Numbered from the stretch's first letter, positions 17,496 to 27,179 are shown. The stretch is DNA of 64,000 bases from Reichenbachiella agarivorans (GCF_025502585.1 NZ_CP106679.1:4061501-4125500), one strand, 5' to 3'. Numbers and translations: made by a program. Notes: a model not told the origin generated them from the letters alone.

Positions 17496-18866
17496 ATGGA
17501 AGAATCAAACTTAATACTCTTTTTTGGGCGGTTTCACCCGCTGATCGTACACCTGCCGATTGGTTTCTTGATGATCGCAGCACTGATGGAGATCGCCGAG
17601 CGACTCAGCTGGCTGTCCAACGTCCGCCCCGCCATCATATTCTCCCTGCTGCTCGGGGTAGCCAGTGCGGTAGCGGCCAGTGTGCTGGGCTACATGCTCG
17701 GCACGAGCGGCGACTATGCACCCGATATGCTCGACGCACACATGTGGGCGGGGATCATCACTACGGTGGTTGCTGCAGCGGCACTGCTGCTCAAGACGCG
17801 TTGGGTGGATTTTACCAAAGTGCAGACTCAGCTCTACCTCGGCCTGCTGGCGGTGATGATGATCGCCATGAGTGCCACCGGGCATCTGGGCGGAAACATG
17901 ACCCACGGCTCGGACTATCTGACCAAATATGCGCCTTTCATCCCTAAGCCAGTAGATCCACTGGCCAGACCGAAGGTGACCGACATCCAACAAGCACAAA
18001 TTTTTGGTGATGTAGTGCATCCAATCATACGGGATCGTTGCATGAGTTGCCACAGCAGCGAAAAGCAGAAGGGCAAACTTTCTTTTTCCTCCATAGAGGA
18101 ATACCTAAAAGGCGGAGAAAGCGGTGACTTGATAGTAGCAGGAGATGCCTCAGCCAGCGAGCTGTTCAGGCGGATCAGCCTGCCTGCGGGTCATGACGAC
18201 ATCATGCCGCCAGAGGGCAAAGAGCCCTTGACCGAGGAGCAACAGCTATTGATCAAATTTTGGATCGATGGAGCAGGAGGGAGTTTTGATACCCTGATCT
18301 CACAGGTCGAAGTACCAGAGGAGGTGATGACGGCTGCCAGTCACTACCTGGGCTTATCGGGTGATGGGGAACAAATGTTGGCTTTGGATTCCATTGCGCC
18401 CAAGGATTTGGAGCAGCTGCGCTTGATGGGGTTTGAGGTGCGCGAACTGGCGGCTGGTAGTTATGCGCTAGATGTGACTTTGCCTGCTGGTACGGCCGAT
18501 GGCGAAAACATCGAAGGCTATCTCAATGTCCTCGACAAGGTGAAAGACAACATCCTCTGGCTCTCGCTGATGGACAATGGATTGGGCGATGAGCAGATGA
18601 CTCAGCTGGCGACCTATACCCAACTGCAGCAACTCAAGCTCAGCAAAAATGCGCTGACCGATGCAGGCATCCAACAGCTCAAAGGACTGACTCAGCTCCA
18701 AAGTATCAACTTGTATGGTACGGGCATCACCGAGGCGAGTTTGATTACATTGGTTACACTGCCCAATCTCCAATCGGTCTACATCTGGAGTACGTCCATA
18801 GATGAAACTCAGATATTGGACTTGCAAGCAAAGTATAGCAAAATCAGGCTGGTAGCGGGGAGTTGA
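17496..18866 (+). CDS. DUF2231 membrane domain - PSCyt1 cytochrome - leucine-rich repeat fusion
   Basis: This 456-residue protein joins three parts. Residues 1-135 are a DUF2231 membrane domain with about four helices and a HPLIVHLPIG motif. Residues 165-260 are a planctomycete-type cytochrome c domain with the haem site CMSCH and a distal GHDDIMPP segment. The last 130 residues are short leucine-rich repeats (LWLSLMDNGLGDEQM, LKLSKNALTDAGIQQL). It would be an inner-membrane haem protein with a periplasmic LRR. In this setting it could pass electrons between the membrane and the lipoprotein cytochromes nearby; that is inference. A perfect palindrome lies just upstream. Confidence 0.82.
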   Translation: MEESNLILFFGRFHPLIVHLPIGFLMIAALMEIAERLSWLSNVRPAIIFSLLLGVASAVAASVLGYMLGTSGDYAPDMLDAHMWAGIITTVVAAAALLLKTRWVDFTKVQTQLYLGLLAVMMIAMSATGHLGGNMTHGSDYLTKYAPFIPKPVDPLARPKVTDIQQAQIFGDVVHPIIRDRCMSCHSSEKQKGKLSFSSIEEYLKGGESGDLIVAGDASASELFRRISLPAGHDDIMPPEGKEPLTEEQQLLIKFWIDGAGGSFDTLISQVEVPEEVMTAASHYLGLSGDGEQMLALDSIAPKDLEQLRLMGFEVRELAAGSYALDVTLPAGTADGENIEGYLNVLDKVKDNILWLSLMDNGLGDEQMTQLATYTQLQQLKLSKNALTDAGIQQLKGLTQLQSINLYGTGITEASLITLVTLPNLQSVYIWSTSIDETQILDLQAKYSKIRLVAGS

Positions 18867-18884
18867 GATCACCAACGAATAAGA

Positions 18885-18917
18885 GACCCCCGTATTTTAT
18901 CGAGAATATACCCCCTA
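18885..18917 (+). promoter_or_regulatory. Paired C-run element upstream of the CSVAR sulfatase
   Basis: GACCCCCG (C-run 18887-18891) and TACCCCCTACTTATT (C-run 18911-18915) are offset by 24 bp and lie 35-65 bp before the sulfatase ATG. The second matches the C-run elements before SusC and before the other units listed in the findings. Confidence 0.4.
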
Positions 18918-18949
18918 CTTATTATTGATCTTAGGCCTAAGTTTGAGTC

Positions 18950-20821
18950 ATGAAAATGTTTCAAACTTTCGTCCTGATCATACTTGCTGTAGTCGTGCTT
19001 TTATCCTGTAGTCCAAACGACTCAGAATTACCCAAGCCTCCGCCAAACATTGTCTGGATAGTGTCCGAAGACAACTCTAAACACTATATGCGACTGTTCG
19101 ACGAAAACGGGATAGAAACACCTCACATCGAACAATTGGCTGGCCGTGGGATACGCTTCGACCGTGCCTTCTCCAATGGCGCAGTATGTAGCGTAGCACG
19201 ATCTGCCATCATCTCTGGGTGCTACGGTCCACGAACTCTCACCAACTACCATCGCAACATTGCACCAGCAGCCATGCCTGTTTCGCTACAAATGTTCCCA
19301 GCCTATTTGCGCAAAGCTGGCTACTACACAGTCAACAATGCCAAGGAAGACTACAACTTCATCAAAGGAGAAGACGTCTGGGATGAGTCATCCCCAAAAG
19401 CGAGCTGGAAAAATCGACAGAATGACCAACCTTTCTTCTATGTGCACAACATCGGTACTACGCATGAATCTAGTCTGCATTTTTCCGCCAAGGAGATGCA
19501 AGCTCACAAGACACAAACGAACCCCACTGACTATCCTGTACAGCCCAATCACCCAAATGATAGTGTATTTCGCTATACCAATGCCTACTACCGTGACAAG
19601 ATTCAGCAGATGGATCAGCAGGTGGGAGCAGTCATCGCTGAGCTCGAAAAGGACAGTTTGCTCGACCACACGATCATATTCTACTATGGCGATCACGGCG
19701 GGGTGTTGCCAGGCAGCAAAGGCTACGTCTATGAGACAGGCCTACATGTACCAATGGTAGCCTACGTCCCTCCTGCCTACAAACACTTGAGTGTGTGGGA
19801 GGCTGGCGATGCTACAGAGGCCTTCGTAAGTTTTGTAGATCTAGCACCTACAGTACTGCGACTGGCGGGACTACCAGTACCCAGTCAGATGGATGGGCAA
19901 GCCTTCATGGGCAAAGGACTGACGAAAGAGGTGTTGGAAAAACGTCAAACGACTTTCGGCTATGCCGATCGCTTCGATGAAAAATACGATCGGGTGCGGT
20001 CTGTGCGAGTGGGGAGATACAAGTACATCCGCAGTTACGAACCCTACAACTACGACGGCCTGCTCAACAACTATCGCTACAAGCAACTCGCCTACCAAGA
20101 CTGGCGCTCCAAGTATCTTGAGCACGAACTCAACGAAACTCAGAAAGCCTTCTTTCAATCGCGTCCTGCCGAGATGCTCTTCGATGTAGCAGCAGATCCC
20201 TACGAAACCCACAACCTAGCCAGTGACACGTCGCATGCAGCAATCTTGTCTCAGCTCCGACAAAAACTCAACGGTTGGGTGACTGATATGCCAGATTTGT
20301 CTTTCTATCCTGAGTATTATCTTTTGGATCAGGCCATCGACAATCCAGTGGCTTTCGGACAAGCACATCTGTCAGACATCGCACACTATGCGGAGATAGC
20401 TGACCTTGCGCTCGTGCCTGTCACTGAGGGCAAAGCACAACTCATTGCCGCTCTGACTTCACCCGATCCCTGGACTAGATACACCGCACTCATGACCTGT
20501 AGCAGCTTGGGATCAGAGGCTCTGCCGCTTCAAGATTATATCATACCAATCATGAGCAGTGACAGCCTGCTGATCAACCAGGTGAAAGCCGCCGAATTTT
20601 TGGGTTTGACGCAAAGTGCCGACCCTGCCGACATACTCGTCCGTTGTCTCTACAAAAGCAAGAATCCAACTGAGGCACTACTGATCCTCAACTCCATCGC
20701 GCTTCTAGCGTCTACATCTTACCACTACCATTTTGATATTAAGGTCGACGAGCTGCACCTTGATGTGCGTCAAGACAAAATGGTGAAGTGGAGACTCACA
20801 GGACTCGGCCTGAGGATCTAG
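18950..20821 (+). CDS. Sulfatase-family lipoprotein with CSVAR in place of CxPxR/CxAxR
   Basis: This 623-residue protein has a lipoprotein signal (VLLSC) and an alkaline-phosphatase-superfamily sulfatase domain: metal-site segments NIVWIVSEDNS and YYGDHGG, and C-terminal GRYKYIRSYEPYNYDG. The formylglycine site at residues 80-84 reads CSVAR, with Val where the consensus has Pro or Ala. About 140 C-terminal residues form HEAT-like helical repeats (DPWTRYTALMTCSSLG), similar to sulfatases linked to planctomycete gene sets. It probably hydrolyses a sulfate ester on the polysaccharide, provided that the Cys is still matured. It follows the DUF2231 gene and precedes GH16. Confidence 0.85.
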   Translation: MKMFQTFVLIILAVVVLLSCSPNDSELPKPPPNIVWIVSEDNSKHYMRLFDENGIETPHIEQLAGRGIRFDRAFSNGAVCSVARSAIISGCYGPRTLTNYHRNIAPAAMPVSLQMFPAYLRKAGYYTVNNAKEDYNFIKGEDVWDESSPKASWKNRQNDQPFFYVHNIGTTHESSLHFSAKEMQAHKTQTNPTDYPVQPNHPNDSVFRYTNAYYRDKIQQMDQQVGAVIAELEKDSLLDHTIIFYYGDHGGVLPGSKGYVYETGLHVPMVAYVPPAYKHLSVWEAGDATEAFVSFVDLAPTVLRLAGLPVPSQMDGQAFMGKGLTKEVLEKRQTTFGYADRFDEKYDRVRSVRVGRYKYIRSYEPYNYDGLLNNYRYKQLAYQDWRSKYLEHELNETQKAFFQSRPAEMLFDVAADPYETHNLASDTSHAAILSQLRQKLNGWVTDMPDLSFYPEYYLLDQAIDNPVAFGQAHLSDIAHYAEIADLALVPVTEGKAQLIAALTSPDPWTRYTALMTCSSLGSEALPLQDYIIPIMSSDSLLINQVKAAEFLGLTQSADPADILVRCLYKSKNPTEALLILNSIALLASTSYHYHFDIKVDELHLDVRQDKMVKWRLTGLGLRI

Positions 20822-20954
20822 CAATCCACATTGTCAATGGACAAATCCTGATCAATAGCGAAGATTAGGATTTGCCCCCCTTTTCGGGCACTATCTCTCT
20901 CCAGACTATCAGTTTATCCATGCTAGTTTTAAGTTTTCAATGTATGAGCACACT

Positions 20955-21818
20955 ATGAACTACCGCTGTTTTACACTTTTCCTCTTTCTCTTTCTTCCTT
21001 TTGTCTCCATTGCCCAGCCTACCTTCCTGCCGGGTGAAGACCCAAAACCGCCAAGCAGTCGATGGGTCAAAGTAAAATTGCTCTCCGACGAGTTTGAGAA
21101 GAAAAAGGTCGACACCAAAAAATGGCAGATCGAGCCCCGCGCCAATGGCTGGGAGTGGATCGGCCGTCCTCCAGGGCTGTTTCGTGAAGAGAATGTAAAA
21201 GCACATGATGGCAAGCTGGCCGTGACAGTAGGCGTACTCGACTCCACAATGGCCATCGATGGCAAAGATTTTACCTATCAGGGAGGTATCGTGCGCTCCA
21301 TCGCGCCCGCACAGGTTGGCTGGTACTACGAGTGCAAGATGAAAGCCAACGCTACCGAGATGTCGTCTACCTTTTGGCTGATGTCCCGCTACGACTGTGA
21401 GAAAAAACTAGAACTCGACATACAAGAGTGCGTAGGCAAGATGTCTGACCAGGCAGAAGAATGGGCCAAAGACTGGGATCAAATCTACCACTCCAACGCC
21501 ATCCACCGCCCTACCGAATGTGTCGAGCGACTCCAACTCCAAAAGTCCATCAAAACAGATGTAAAAAACCATGAGCGCTACTTCGTATATGCCGCTTGGT
21601 GGAAGTCCCCCAAAGAGATTCAATTTTTCCTTGACGGAAAATACGTGTACTCCATCCACCCCAAGGTGGTCTGGGACATGCCGGCCTTCCTGCACATGGC
21701 CATCGAGACCTACAGCTGGAATCCTGTACCCGAGGACGGCGGCATGGTCCGACGTGGCAGTTGGGAGGAGCGCACCACCCAGTACGAATGGGTGCGTACC
21801 TGGCAATTGAAAGAATGA
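20955..21818 (+). CDS. GH16-family endo-glycanase (agarase/porphyranase/carrageenase-like)
   Basis: This 287-residue protein has a Sec signal (FTLFLFLFLPFVSIAQ) followed by a single beta-jelly-roll catalytic domain. The GH16 active-site motif ExDxxE is present as ELDIQE (nucleophile, assisting Asp and acid/base). AWWKSPKEIQFFLDGK and FLHMAIETYSWNP match the rest of the fold in the sulfated-galactan-degrading branches. It would cut the polysaccharide backbone outside the cell. I start at ATG 20955; an ATG five codons earlier is in frame. The GH2 gene follows 41 bp downstream. The exact subfamily and substrate cannot be fixed by eye. Confidence 0.85.
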   Translation: MNYRCFTLFLFLFLPFVSIAQPTFLPGEDPKPPSSRWVKVKLLSDEFEKKKVDTKKWQIEPRANGWEWIGRPPGLFREENVKAHDGKLAVTVGVLDSTMAIDGKDFTYQGGIVRSIAPAQVGWYYECKMKANATEMSSTFWLMSRYDCEKKLELDIQECVGKMSDQAEEWAKDWDQIYHSNAIHRPTECVERLQLQKSIKTDVKNHERYFVYAAWWKSPKEIQFFLDGKYVYSIHPKVVWDMPAFLHMAIETYSWNPVPEDGGMVRRGSWEERTTQYEWVRTWQLKE

Positions 21819-21859
21819 AGCATTAGCATTTAGAGTAAACCAATAAACACAATAGAAAA

Positions 21860-24319
21860 GTGAGGAAATACCATCTATTATTATGTTTGACAGTGATCCT
21901 GACTTATGGGCTCAGCCTGCAGGCTCAGGATCAAAATTTTGACGCCAATTGGCTGTTTTTCAATGACAAGGCAGCTGGAGCAGAAACATCCGATTTTGAC
22001 GACAGTCAGTGGCGCGAGCTCGACCTGCCCCACGACTGGGCCATCGAGGGTCCCTTCGATATCAAGTACAACGCCCGGGCGGGTGGTCTGCCCTTTCATG
22101 GCACAGGCTGGTACCGCAAGCACTTTGCCATGCCGCAGCGTGCCGAGGGCAAGGTGGTGCGCATCGAATTCGAAGGAGCCATGTACAACGCCCACATCTG
22201 GGTCAACGGCCAGCAAGTCGGTCACCGTCCCTATGGCTACATCGGGTTCGAATTTGACATCAGTCAATACCTCCGCTACGATGGATCGGACAACGTGATC
22301 GCTGTGCGCCTGACCCCCGAGCCTCTTTCCTCGCGCTGGTATCCGGGAGCGGGCATCTACCGTCATGTGTGGCTCAAAGTAGACGAACCCGTGCACGTAG
22401 CGCAGTGGGGTACCTACATCACTACGCCTACCGTCACAGACGCCAAAGCCGTCGTGCAAAACGAAACCCAGGTCGTCAACAAAAGCGACCAAGGTAAGAC
22501 CGTCACCGTACGACAGCAGTACTTTGATCCGCAAGGCAGAGAAGTCGCCAGCATCGAAGAGCAGATCGTGATCGCCGCTCAATCCACCGCCACGGCGGCC
22601 TCTTATGTCAATGTAGCCAACCCACAACGCTGGGATCTGGACACGCCACACCTCTACACGGCGACCACTACTGTACTCGATGGCGATCAGGTGCTCGACC
22701 GCTACGAGTCCCGCTTTGGTATCCGCAGCATCCGCTTCGACACAGAGGGCTTCTACCTCAACGAGCGCAAAGTACGCTTCGACGGAGTCTGCCTGCACCA
22801 CGACAATGGCGCGCTGGGTACTGCAGTCTATCGTCGCGCGATCGAGCGCAAACTACAGATCATGCAAGACATGGGTATCAATGCCATCCGTACCAGTCAC
22901 AACCCGCCCTCACGTGAGTTACTTGAGCTATGCGACGAAATGGGACTGCTCGTGCTCGACGAAGCCTTCGACGTATGGAAGCTTGCCAAGGTGGAAAATG
23001 GCTACAACAAATTCTTCGACGAATGGGGCGAGATCGACCTGCGCGATATGATCCTGCGCGACCGCAACCATCCCTCTATCGTGATGTGGAGTATCGGCAA
23101 TGAGATCATCGAGCAGAGCGACACTCAAAAGGGATGGACAGTCGCCAAAAAACTCAACGACGTGTGCAAGACCACCGATCCTACCCGCCCAAGTACGGCA
23201 GGCTTCAACTGGTACCCTGCACCCTACGACAACAACATGGCGCAGCAAGTAGATATCACGGGTATCAACTACAAGCCAACCAAGTACAGCGAAGTGCGCA
23301 GCAACTATCCGCGGCTACCGATCTACGGCTCAGAGACCTCCAGCTGCACGAGCAGCCGTGGTGTCTATCACCTGCCTATCGAAAAATACCAAACGCACGA
23401 GTCGCTACAGGTGACCAGCTACGACCTCATCGGCCCGCCGTGGGCTTACCCTCCGGACGTAGAGTTTTACTATCAGGCGCAAAACCCTTACGTGATGGGC
23501 GAGTTTATCTGGACGGGATTTGACTATCTGGGAGAGCCGACGCCTTACGGAGGCAAAGACAACTCCACCAACGGCCGATGGAACAGCGACTGGCCGTCAC
23601 GCAGCTCCTACTTTGGCGCAGTAGACCTCTGTGGCTTCCCCAAGGATCGCTTCTACCTCTACCAAAGCCAGTGGACAGACGAGCCTATGATTCACCTGCT
23701 ACCGCACTGGGATTGGCAAGGTATGGAAGGCCAAAATATCCCCGTCTACTGCTACACCAACTGCGACGAGGCAGAGCTATTCGTCAACGGTCAATCCATG
23801 GGGCGCAAGGTCAAAGGCCAGAACAAGACCACCCTGATCGTGGACTTCCTCCGCTACGAACCCAAGACCTTCGACTCCCCTTACCGACTGAGCTGGGACG
23901 TACCCTACCAAGCAGGTAGCATCCGGGTAGTCGGCTACAAAGACGGCAAGGCCGTACAAGAAAAAGAAATCCGTACCGCTGGTACTCCTGCCAAGATCAG
24001 CCTGTCGGTCGATCGAGCAGAGATCAGCGCCGATGGTCGCGACCTGGCCTATGTGACGGTGCGCATCGAAGACAAAGACGGTAACCTCTGCCCCAATGCG
24101 GACAATTTGGTCAACTTCGATGTGAAAGGTGCCGGGAAACTGATCGCCGTAGACAATGGCAATGCCGCCTCTACAGAGTCTTTTCAAGCCCCCTACCGCA
24201 AAGCCTTCAGCGGCATGGCGCTGGCCATACTCCGATCCGACAAGCAAGCGGGTAGGATCAAACTCAAAGCCACCGGCGAGGGATTGAAAAGCACTAGTGT
24301 GACAGTGATTACGAAATAA
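21860..24319 (+). CDS. GH2-family beta-galactosidase-like enzyme
   Basis: This 819-residue protein starts at a GTG codon and has a Sec signal (LLLCLTVILTYGLSLQAQ). A sugar-binding jelly roll comes first (FDDSQWRELDLPHDWAIEG), then an immunoglobulin-like domain and the TIM barrel. The acid/base Glu is in WSIGNE and the nucleophile Glu in YGSETSS. DUF4982 and GH2 C5-type beta domains follow, ending at about 819. The canonical active site suggests a working exo-beta-galactosidase or related beta-glycosidase on oligomers from the GH16 or lyase. A 14-bp stem terminator follows, closing this part of the plus-strand run. Confidence 0.92.
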   Translation: MRKYHLLLCLTVILTYGLSLQAQDQNFDANWLFFNDKAAGAETSDFDDSQWRELDLPHDWAIEGPFDIKYNARAGGLPFHGTGWYRKHFAMPQRAEGKVVRIEFEGAMYNAHIWVNGQQVGHRPYGYIGFEFDISQYLRYDGSDNVIAVRLTPEPLSSRWYPGAGIYRHVWLKVDEPVHVAQWGTYITTPTVTDAKAVVQNETQVVNKSDQGKTVTVRQQYFDPQGREVASIEEQIVIAAQSTATAASYVNVANPQRWDLDTPHLYTATTTVLDGDQVLDRYESRFGIRSIRFDTEGFYLNERKVRFDGVCLHHDNGALGTAVYRRAIERKLQIMQDMGINAIRTSHNPPSRELLELCDEMGLLVLDEAFDVWKLAKVENGYNKFFDEWGEIDLRDMILRDRNHPSIVMWSIGNEIIEQSDTQKGWTVAKKLNDVCKTTDPTRPSTAGFNWYPAPYDNNMAQQVDITGINYKPTKYSEVRSNYPRLPIYGSETSSCTSSRGVYHLPIEKYQTHESLQVTSYDLIGPPWAYPPDVEFYYQAQNPYVMGEFIWTGFDYLGEPTPYGGKDNSTNGRWNSDWPSRSSYFGAVDLCGFPKDRFYLYQSQWTDEPMIHLLPHWDWQGMEGQNIPVYCYTNCDEAELFVNGQSMGRKVKGQNKTTLIVDFLRYEPKTFDSPYRLSWDVPYQAGSIRVVGYKDGKAVQEKEIRTAGTPAKISLSVDRAEISADGRDLAYVTVRIEDKDGNLCPNADNLVNFDVKGAGKLIAVDNGNAASTESFQAPYRKAFSGMALAILRSDKQAGRIKLKATGEGLKSTSVTVITK

Positions 24320-24340
24320 ACAAAGCGCTACAGCAACACG

Positions 24341-24379
24341 ATCAGAGGCGAAGCTGACATGCTTCGCCTCTGATATTTT
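24341..24379 (+). terminator. Rho-independent terminator after GH2
   Basis: ATCAGAGGCGAAGC (24341-24354) and GCTTCGCCTCTGAT (24361-24374) form a perfect 14-bp stem with a 6-nt loop, followed by ATTTTA. Confidence 0.85.
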
Positions 24380-24540
24380 ATACCAGACAGCGTTGAACTT
24401 GAATTATGATACAGCTTCCTATTGGCATGAAATGAGCATAAACTTGACGTCCCTAATTTTACCTCCCTATAACTATCGGGACGAGGGATGAATATGTTTA
24501 TAGCGAATTACATGTGGCCAATGGAGATAAACTTATACAC

Positions 24541-25842
24541 ATGAAAAAAAACTACTTAATACTCTGCGTACTCTTGTGCGTGTCCTTCATCAGCAAAGCA
24601 CAAAACAAGATCAATACCATCACCGATGCTGGTGCCTGGTGCTGGTTTTCTGACCCGAGAGCCATATACCTACATGGCGATCGATCTGGGGTACTCACTG
24701 GCTGGGTCAAGTCGGACGGCAGCATCGAAGCGGCCCTCATCAACCCTAAGACAGGGGATTGGCAAAGCCAAATACTCTATCCCCAACTGGAGAAAGACGA
24801 TCATGACAACCCTGCCTTTGTGGAGCTACCCGACCAAAACTACATGGCCTTCTATGCCAAACACGTCAAACAACACCTCTACTATCAGCACGCTAGCACA
24901 GCGGACTCCAGTCTTTTCGACGATCCGATCACCTACGATCCCATCGACCCCAAAGTACTCGCACGATACCCACGAGGAGGCGTCACCTACACCAATCCCT
25001 ATGTGCTCAGCAAAGAAGACAACCGCATCTACTGTATGGGACGCTGGACAGGCTTCAAACCCAACATCATGTGGTCGGACGATCTGGGTCAGAGTTTCAC
25101 CAAATCCAAGGTGTTTATCGCCGAGGAAGGTTTTGAACCAAGCAACAGACCTTATGTCAAGTACTACTCCGATGGCAAATCCCGCATTCACATCATCTTC
25201 ACCGATGGCCACCCACGCAATGAATCACTCAACTCGGTCTATTATGCCTACTATGAAGCAGGGGCATTTTGGAAAGCTGATGGGAGCAAAATCTGCAACA
25301 TCGACCAAATTCCATTTGCACCCGAGCAAGCCACCGTGGTCTATCAAGCCACTACAGATAGTGGACGCGCCTGGGTCTATGACATAGTCGCCGACAAAAA
25401 AGGCCGCCCGACCATCCTGTACGCCCGCTACCCTAGCGAGGAGGAGCATCTCTATTACTATGCCCAATACGATGGCAAACAATGGCACGACAGCTTCATT
25501 TGTAACTCGGGGCAGTGGTTTCCTCAGACGGTCGATGGCCAGACCGAAAAAGAACCTCACTACTCTGCCGGAATGGTGCTGCACCCCAGAGACCCGAATA
25601 CCGTCTATTTGTCCCGATCCGTCGCAGGAGTCTTTGAGATAGAAAAATGGACTACCCAAAACCAGGGCAAAGATTGGTCATCGACAGCCATGACCTCTGG
25701 ATCGTCAAAAGATAACGTCCGACCTTACATCCCGAGAAATATGCAGCGAAAAGATCAACCCATGCTATTGTGGATGGAAAACGATCATTATGTGCATTAC
25801 ACCAATTATAAAAGTGCCATCAAATACGTCACTATCCCATGA
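24541..25842 (+). CDS. BNR_4-domain secreted beta-propeller, candidate polysaccharide lyase
   Basis: This 433-residue protein has a Sec signal (NYLILCVLLCVSFISKAQ). The body is a BNR_4-type seven-bladed propeller: WCWFSDPRAIYL at the start, then DDHDNPAFVELPD, GGVTYTNPYVLS, ARYPSEEEHLYYY and HYSAGMVLHP. BNR_4 propellers occur in ulvan lyase families and in proteins of unknown activity. Its stop overlaps the ATG of the GH105 gene by 4 nt. GH105 removes the unsaturated uronate left by lyases, so lyase activity is a reasonable inference, but no family-defining residue is proven. ATG 24541 is chosen over an upstream GTG because it begins the signal peptide directly. Confidence 0.75.
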   Translation: MKKNYLILCVLLCVSFISKAQNKINTITDAGAWCWFSDPRAIYLHGDRSGVLTGWVKSDGSIEAALINPKTGDWQSQILYPQLEKDDHDNPAFVELPDQNYMAFYAKHVKQHLYYQHASTADSSLFDDPITYDPIDPKVLARYPRGGVTYTNPYVLSKEDNRIYCMGRWTGFKPNIMWSDDLGQSFTKSKVFIAEEGFEPSNRPYVKYYSDGKSRIHIIFTDGHPRNESLNSVYYAYYEAGAFWKADGSKICNIDQIPFAPEQATVVYQATTDSGRAWVYDIVADKKGRPTILYARYPSEEEHLYYYAQYDGKQWHDSFICNSGQWFPQTVDGQTEKEPHYSAGMVLHPRDPNTVYLSRSVAGVFEIEKWTTQNQGKDWSSTAMTSGSSKDNVRPYIPRNMQRKDQPMLLWMENDHYVHYTNYKSAIKYVTIP

Positions 25843-26981
25843 TTCAAGACAAGAAAAACCATTTCAGATTGATCCAATGTTTTTTGCTCGTAGGAGCCAT
25901 CGGAATCTTCCATTTCACCCCTTTGCATGCGCAAAAAATCAAGCCAAAGCAAGTACTCAAGGAAATGGAAGCGGTGGCCGATTGGCAAATTGAGCATTTT
26001 AGAGACACTTTTAGCATCGACGGAAAAAAGCCACACCACATCGCAGACTGGACCAATGGCGCACTCTACGTCGGCATGGTCAAGTGGGCAGCACTCGCCC
26101 AAGACGACAGGTATTACGAATGGCTCAAATCTGTAGGCAATGAGCAAGACTGGCAACTACACTGGCGAAAGTACCACGCCGACGACCATGCCATAGGACA
26201 GATGTATATCGAGCTGTTTAGAAAATACAGCGACTCCACCATGATCCTCCCCACAATCCAAGGCATGGACTATATCATCGACCATCCAAGCGAGGAGCCC
26301 ATCACGCTGGACAATTACCAACACCTAGAGCGATGGACCTGGTGCGATGCACTCTTCATGGCGCCACCGGTACTGGCCAAGCTCGCCAATATCACAGGCG
26401 ATGAGCGCTATACCGACTTTATGATGCGTGAGTATCAGGCTACAACTGATCACCTCTTCGATCCGACAGAAAAGCTCTACTACCGCGACAACTCCTACAT
26501 CGGCAAGCTCGATCATGGTCACAAAATTTTTTGGTCGAGAGGCAATGGATGGGTATTTGGCGGACTCACGCTGATCATGGACGAATACCCCGTCGGGTCG
26601 GAAGAGTACAACTACTTCCTCGATATCTACAAGCAGATGGCCGCTAAGCTGATCACCATCCAAACGCCTGAAGGACACTGGGCGATGAGCCTGCTGGCGC
26701 AAGACCTCTACCCTACACCCGAAGCGAGCGGCACAGCATTCTTCACCTTCGGGCTGGCTTGGGGGATCAACCACGGTGTGCTCGATCGCGCCACCTACGA
26801 GCCCACCGTACGCAAGGCCTGGCAGGCGCTGACCAGCTACATCACCAAAGATGGCATGCTCGGCTATGTACAGCCCATCGGCGCAGCCCCCGGCAGTGCC
26901 TGGCCCGACAAGACGGAGGTGTACGGCACGGGCGCATTCCTCGCCGCTGGGTCTGAGGTGTATCAGCTCTACAAAAAATAA
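25839..26981 (+). CDS. GH105-family unsaturated uronyl hydrolase
   Basis: This 380-residue protein has a Sec-type N terminus and an (alpha/alpha)6 barrel typical of GH105/GH88. Visible family segments are WTNGALYVGMVKWA, WTWCDALFMAPP (with the catalytic-type Asp), LYYRDNSY, WSRGNGWVFGGL and YGTGAFLAAGSEVYQL. Such enzymes hydrate and release the 4,5-unsaturated uronic acid from lyase products such as rhamnogalacturonan or ulvan oligosaccharides. Its start overlaps the BNR_4 gene stop (ATGA), so the pair is translationally coupled. It ends the plus-strand run; a bidirectional terminator follows. Confidence 0.92.
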   Translation: MIQDKKNHFRLIQCFLLVGAIGIFHFTPLHAQKIKPKQVLKEMEAVADWQIEHFRDTFSIDGKKPHHIADWTNGALYVGMVKWAALAQDDRYYEWLKSVGNEQDWQLHWRKYHADDHAIGQMYIELFRKYSDSTMILPTIQGMDYIIDHPSEEPITLDNYQHLERWTWCDALFMAPPVLAKLANITGDERYTDFMMREYQATTDHLFDPTEKLYYRDNSYIGKLDHGHKIFWSRGNGWVFGGLTLIMDEYPVGSEEYNYFLDIYKQMAAKLITIQTPEGHWAMSLLAQDLYPTPEASGTAFFTFGLAWGINHGVLDRATYEPTVRKAWQALTSYITKDGMLGYVQPIGAAPGSAWPDKTEVYGTGAFLAAGSEVYQLYKK

Positions 26982-27140
26982 GGACGCTGCAATGGTCAAA
27001 TGCTGCGCAAGCAGGCTGCTGACCTGCTTGTATCGACAAACTAATACATCCGACCCATAACATCATCTACCGATGTGCAATTCACCGAAAATCAAAAAGA
27101 CTCTTGGTGGAATACCATGACTCGCACTGCGTAATACAGC

Positions 27141-27173
27141 AAAGCTCCAAAGGTTCTGCACCCTTGGAGCTTT
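27141..27173. terminator. Bidirectional terminator between convergent genes
   Basis: AAAGCTCCAA (27141-27150) pairs with TTGGAGCTTT (27164-27173), with an inner GGT/ACC. It lies between the GH105 stop and the convergent haem-protein stop at 27180 and has A/T tails on both sides. Confidence 0.7.
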
Positions 27174-27179
27174 GTACAC

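Noticed and set aside
21881-22801. A 306-codon open frame on the minus strand inside the GH2 gene
   Set aside because: It is an antisense shadow of a strongly supported GH2 gene in GC-rich sequence; the translation has no recognisable domain.
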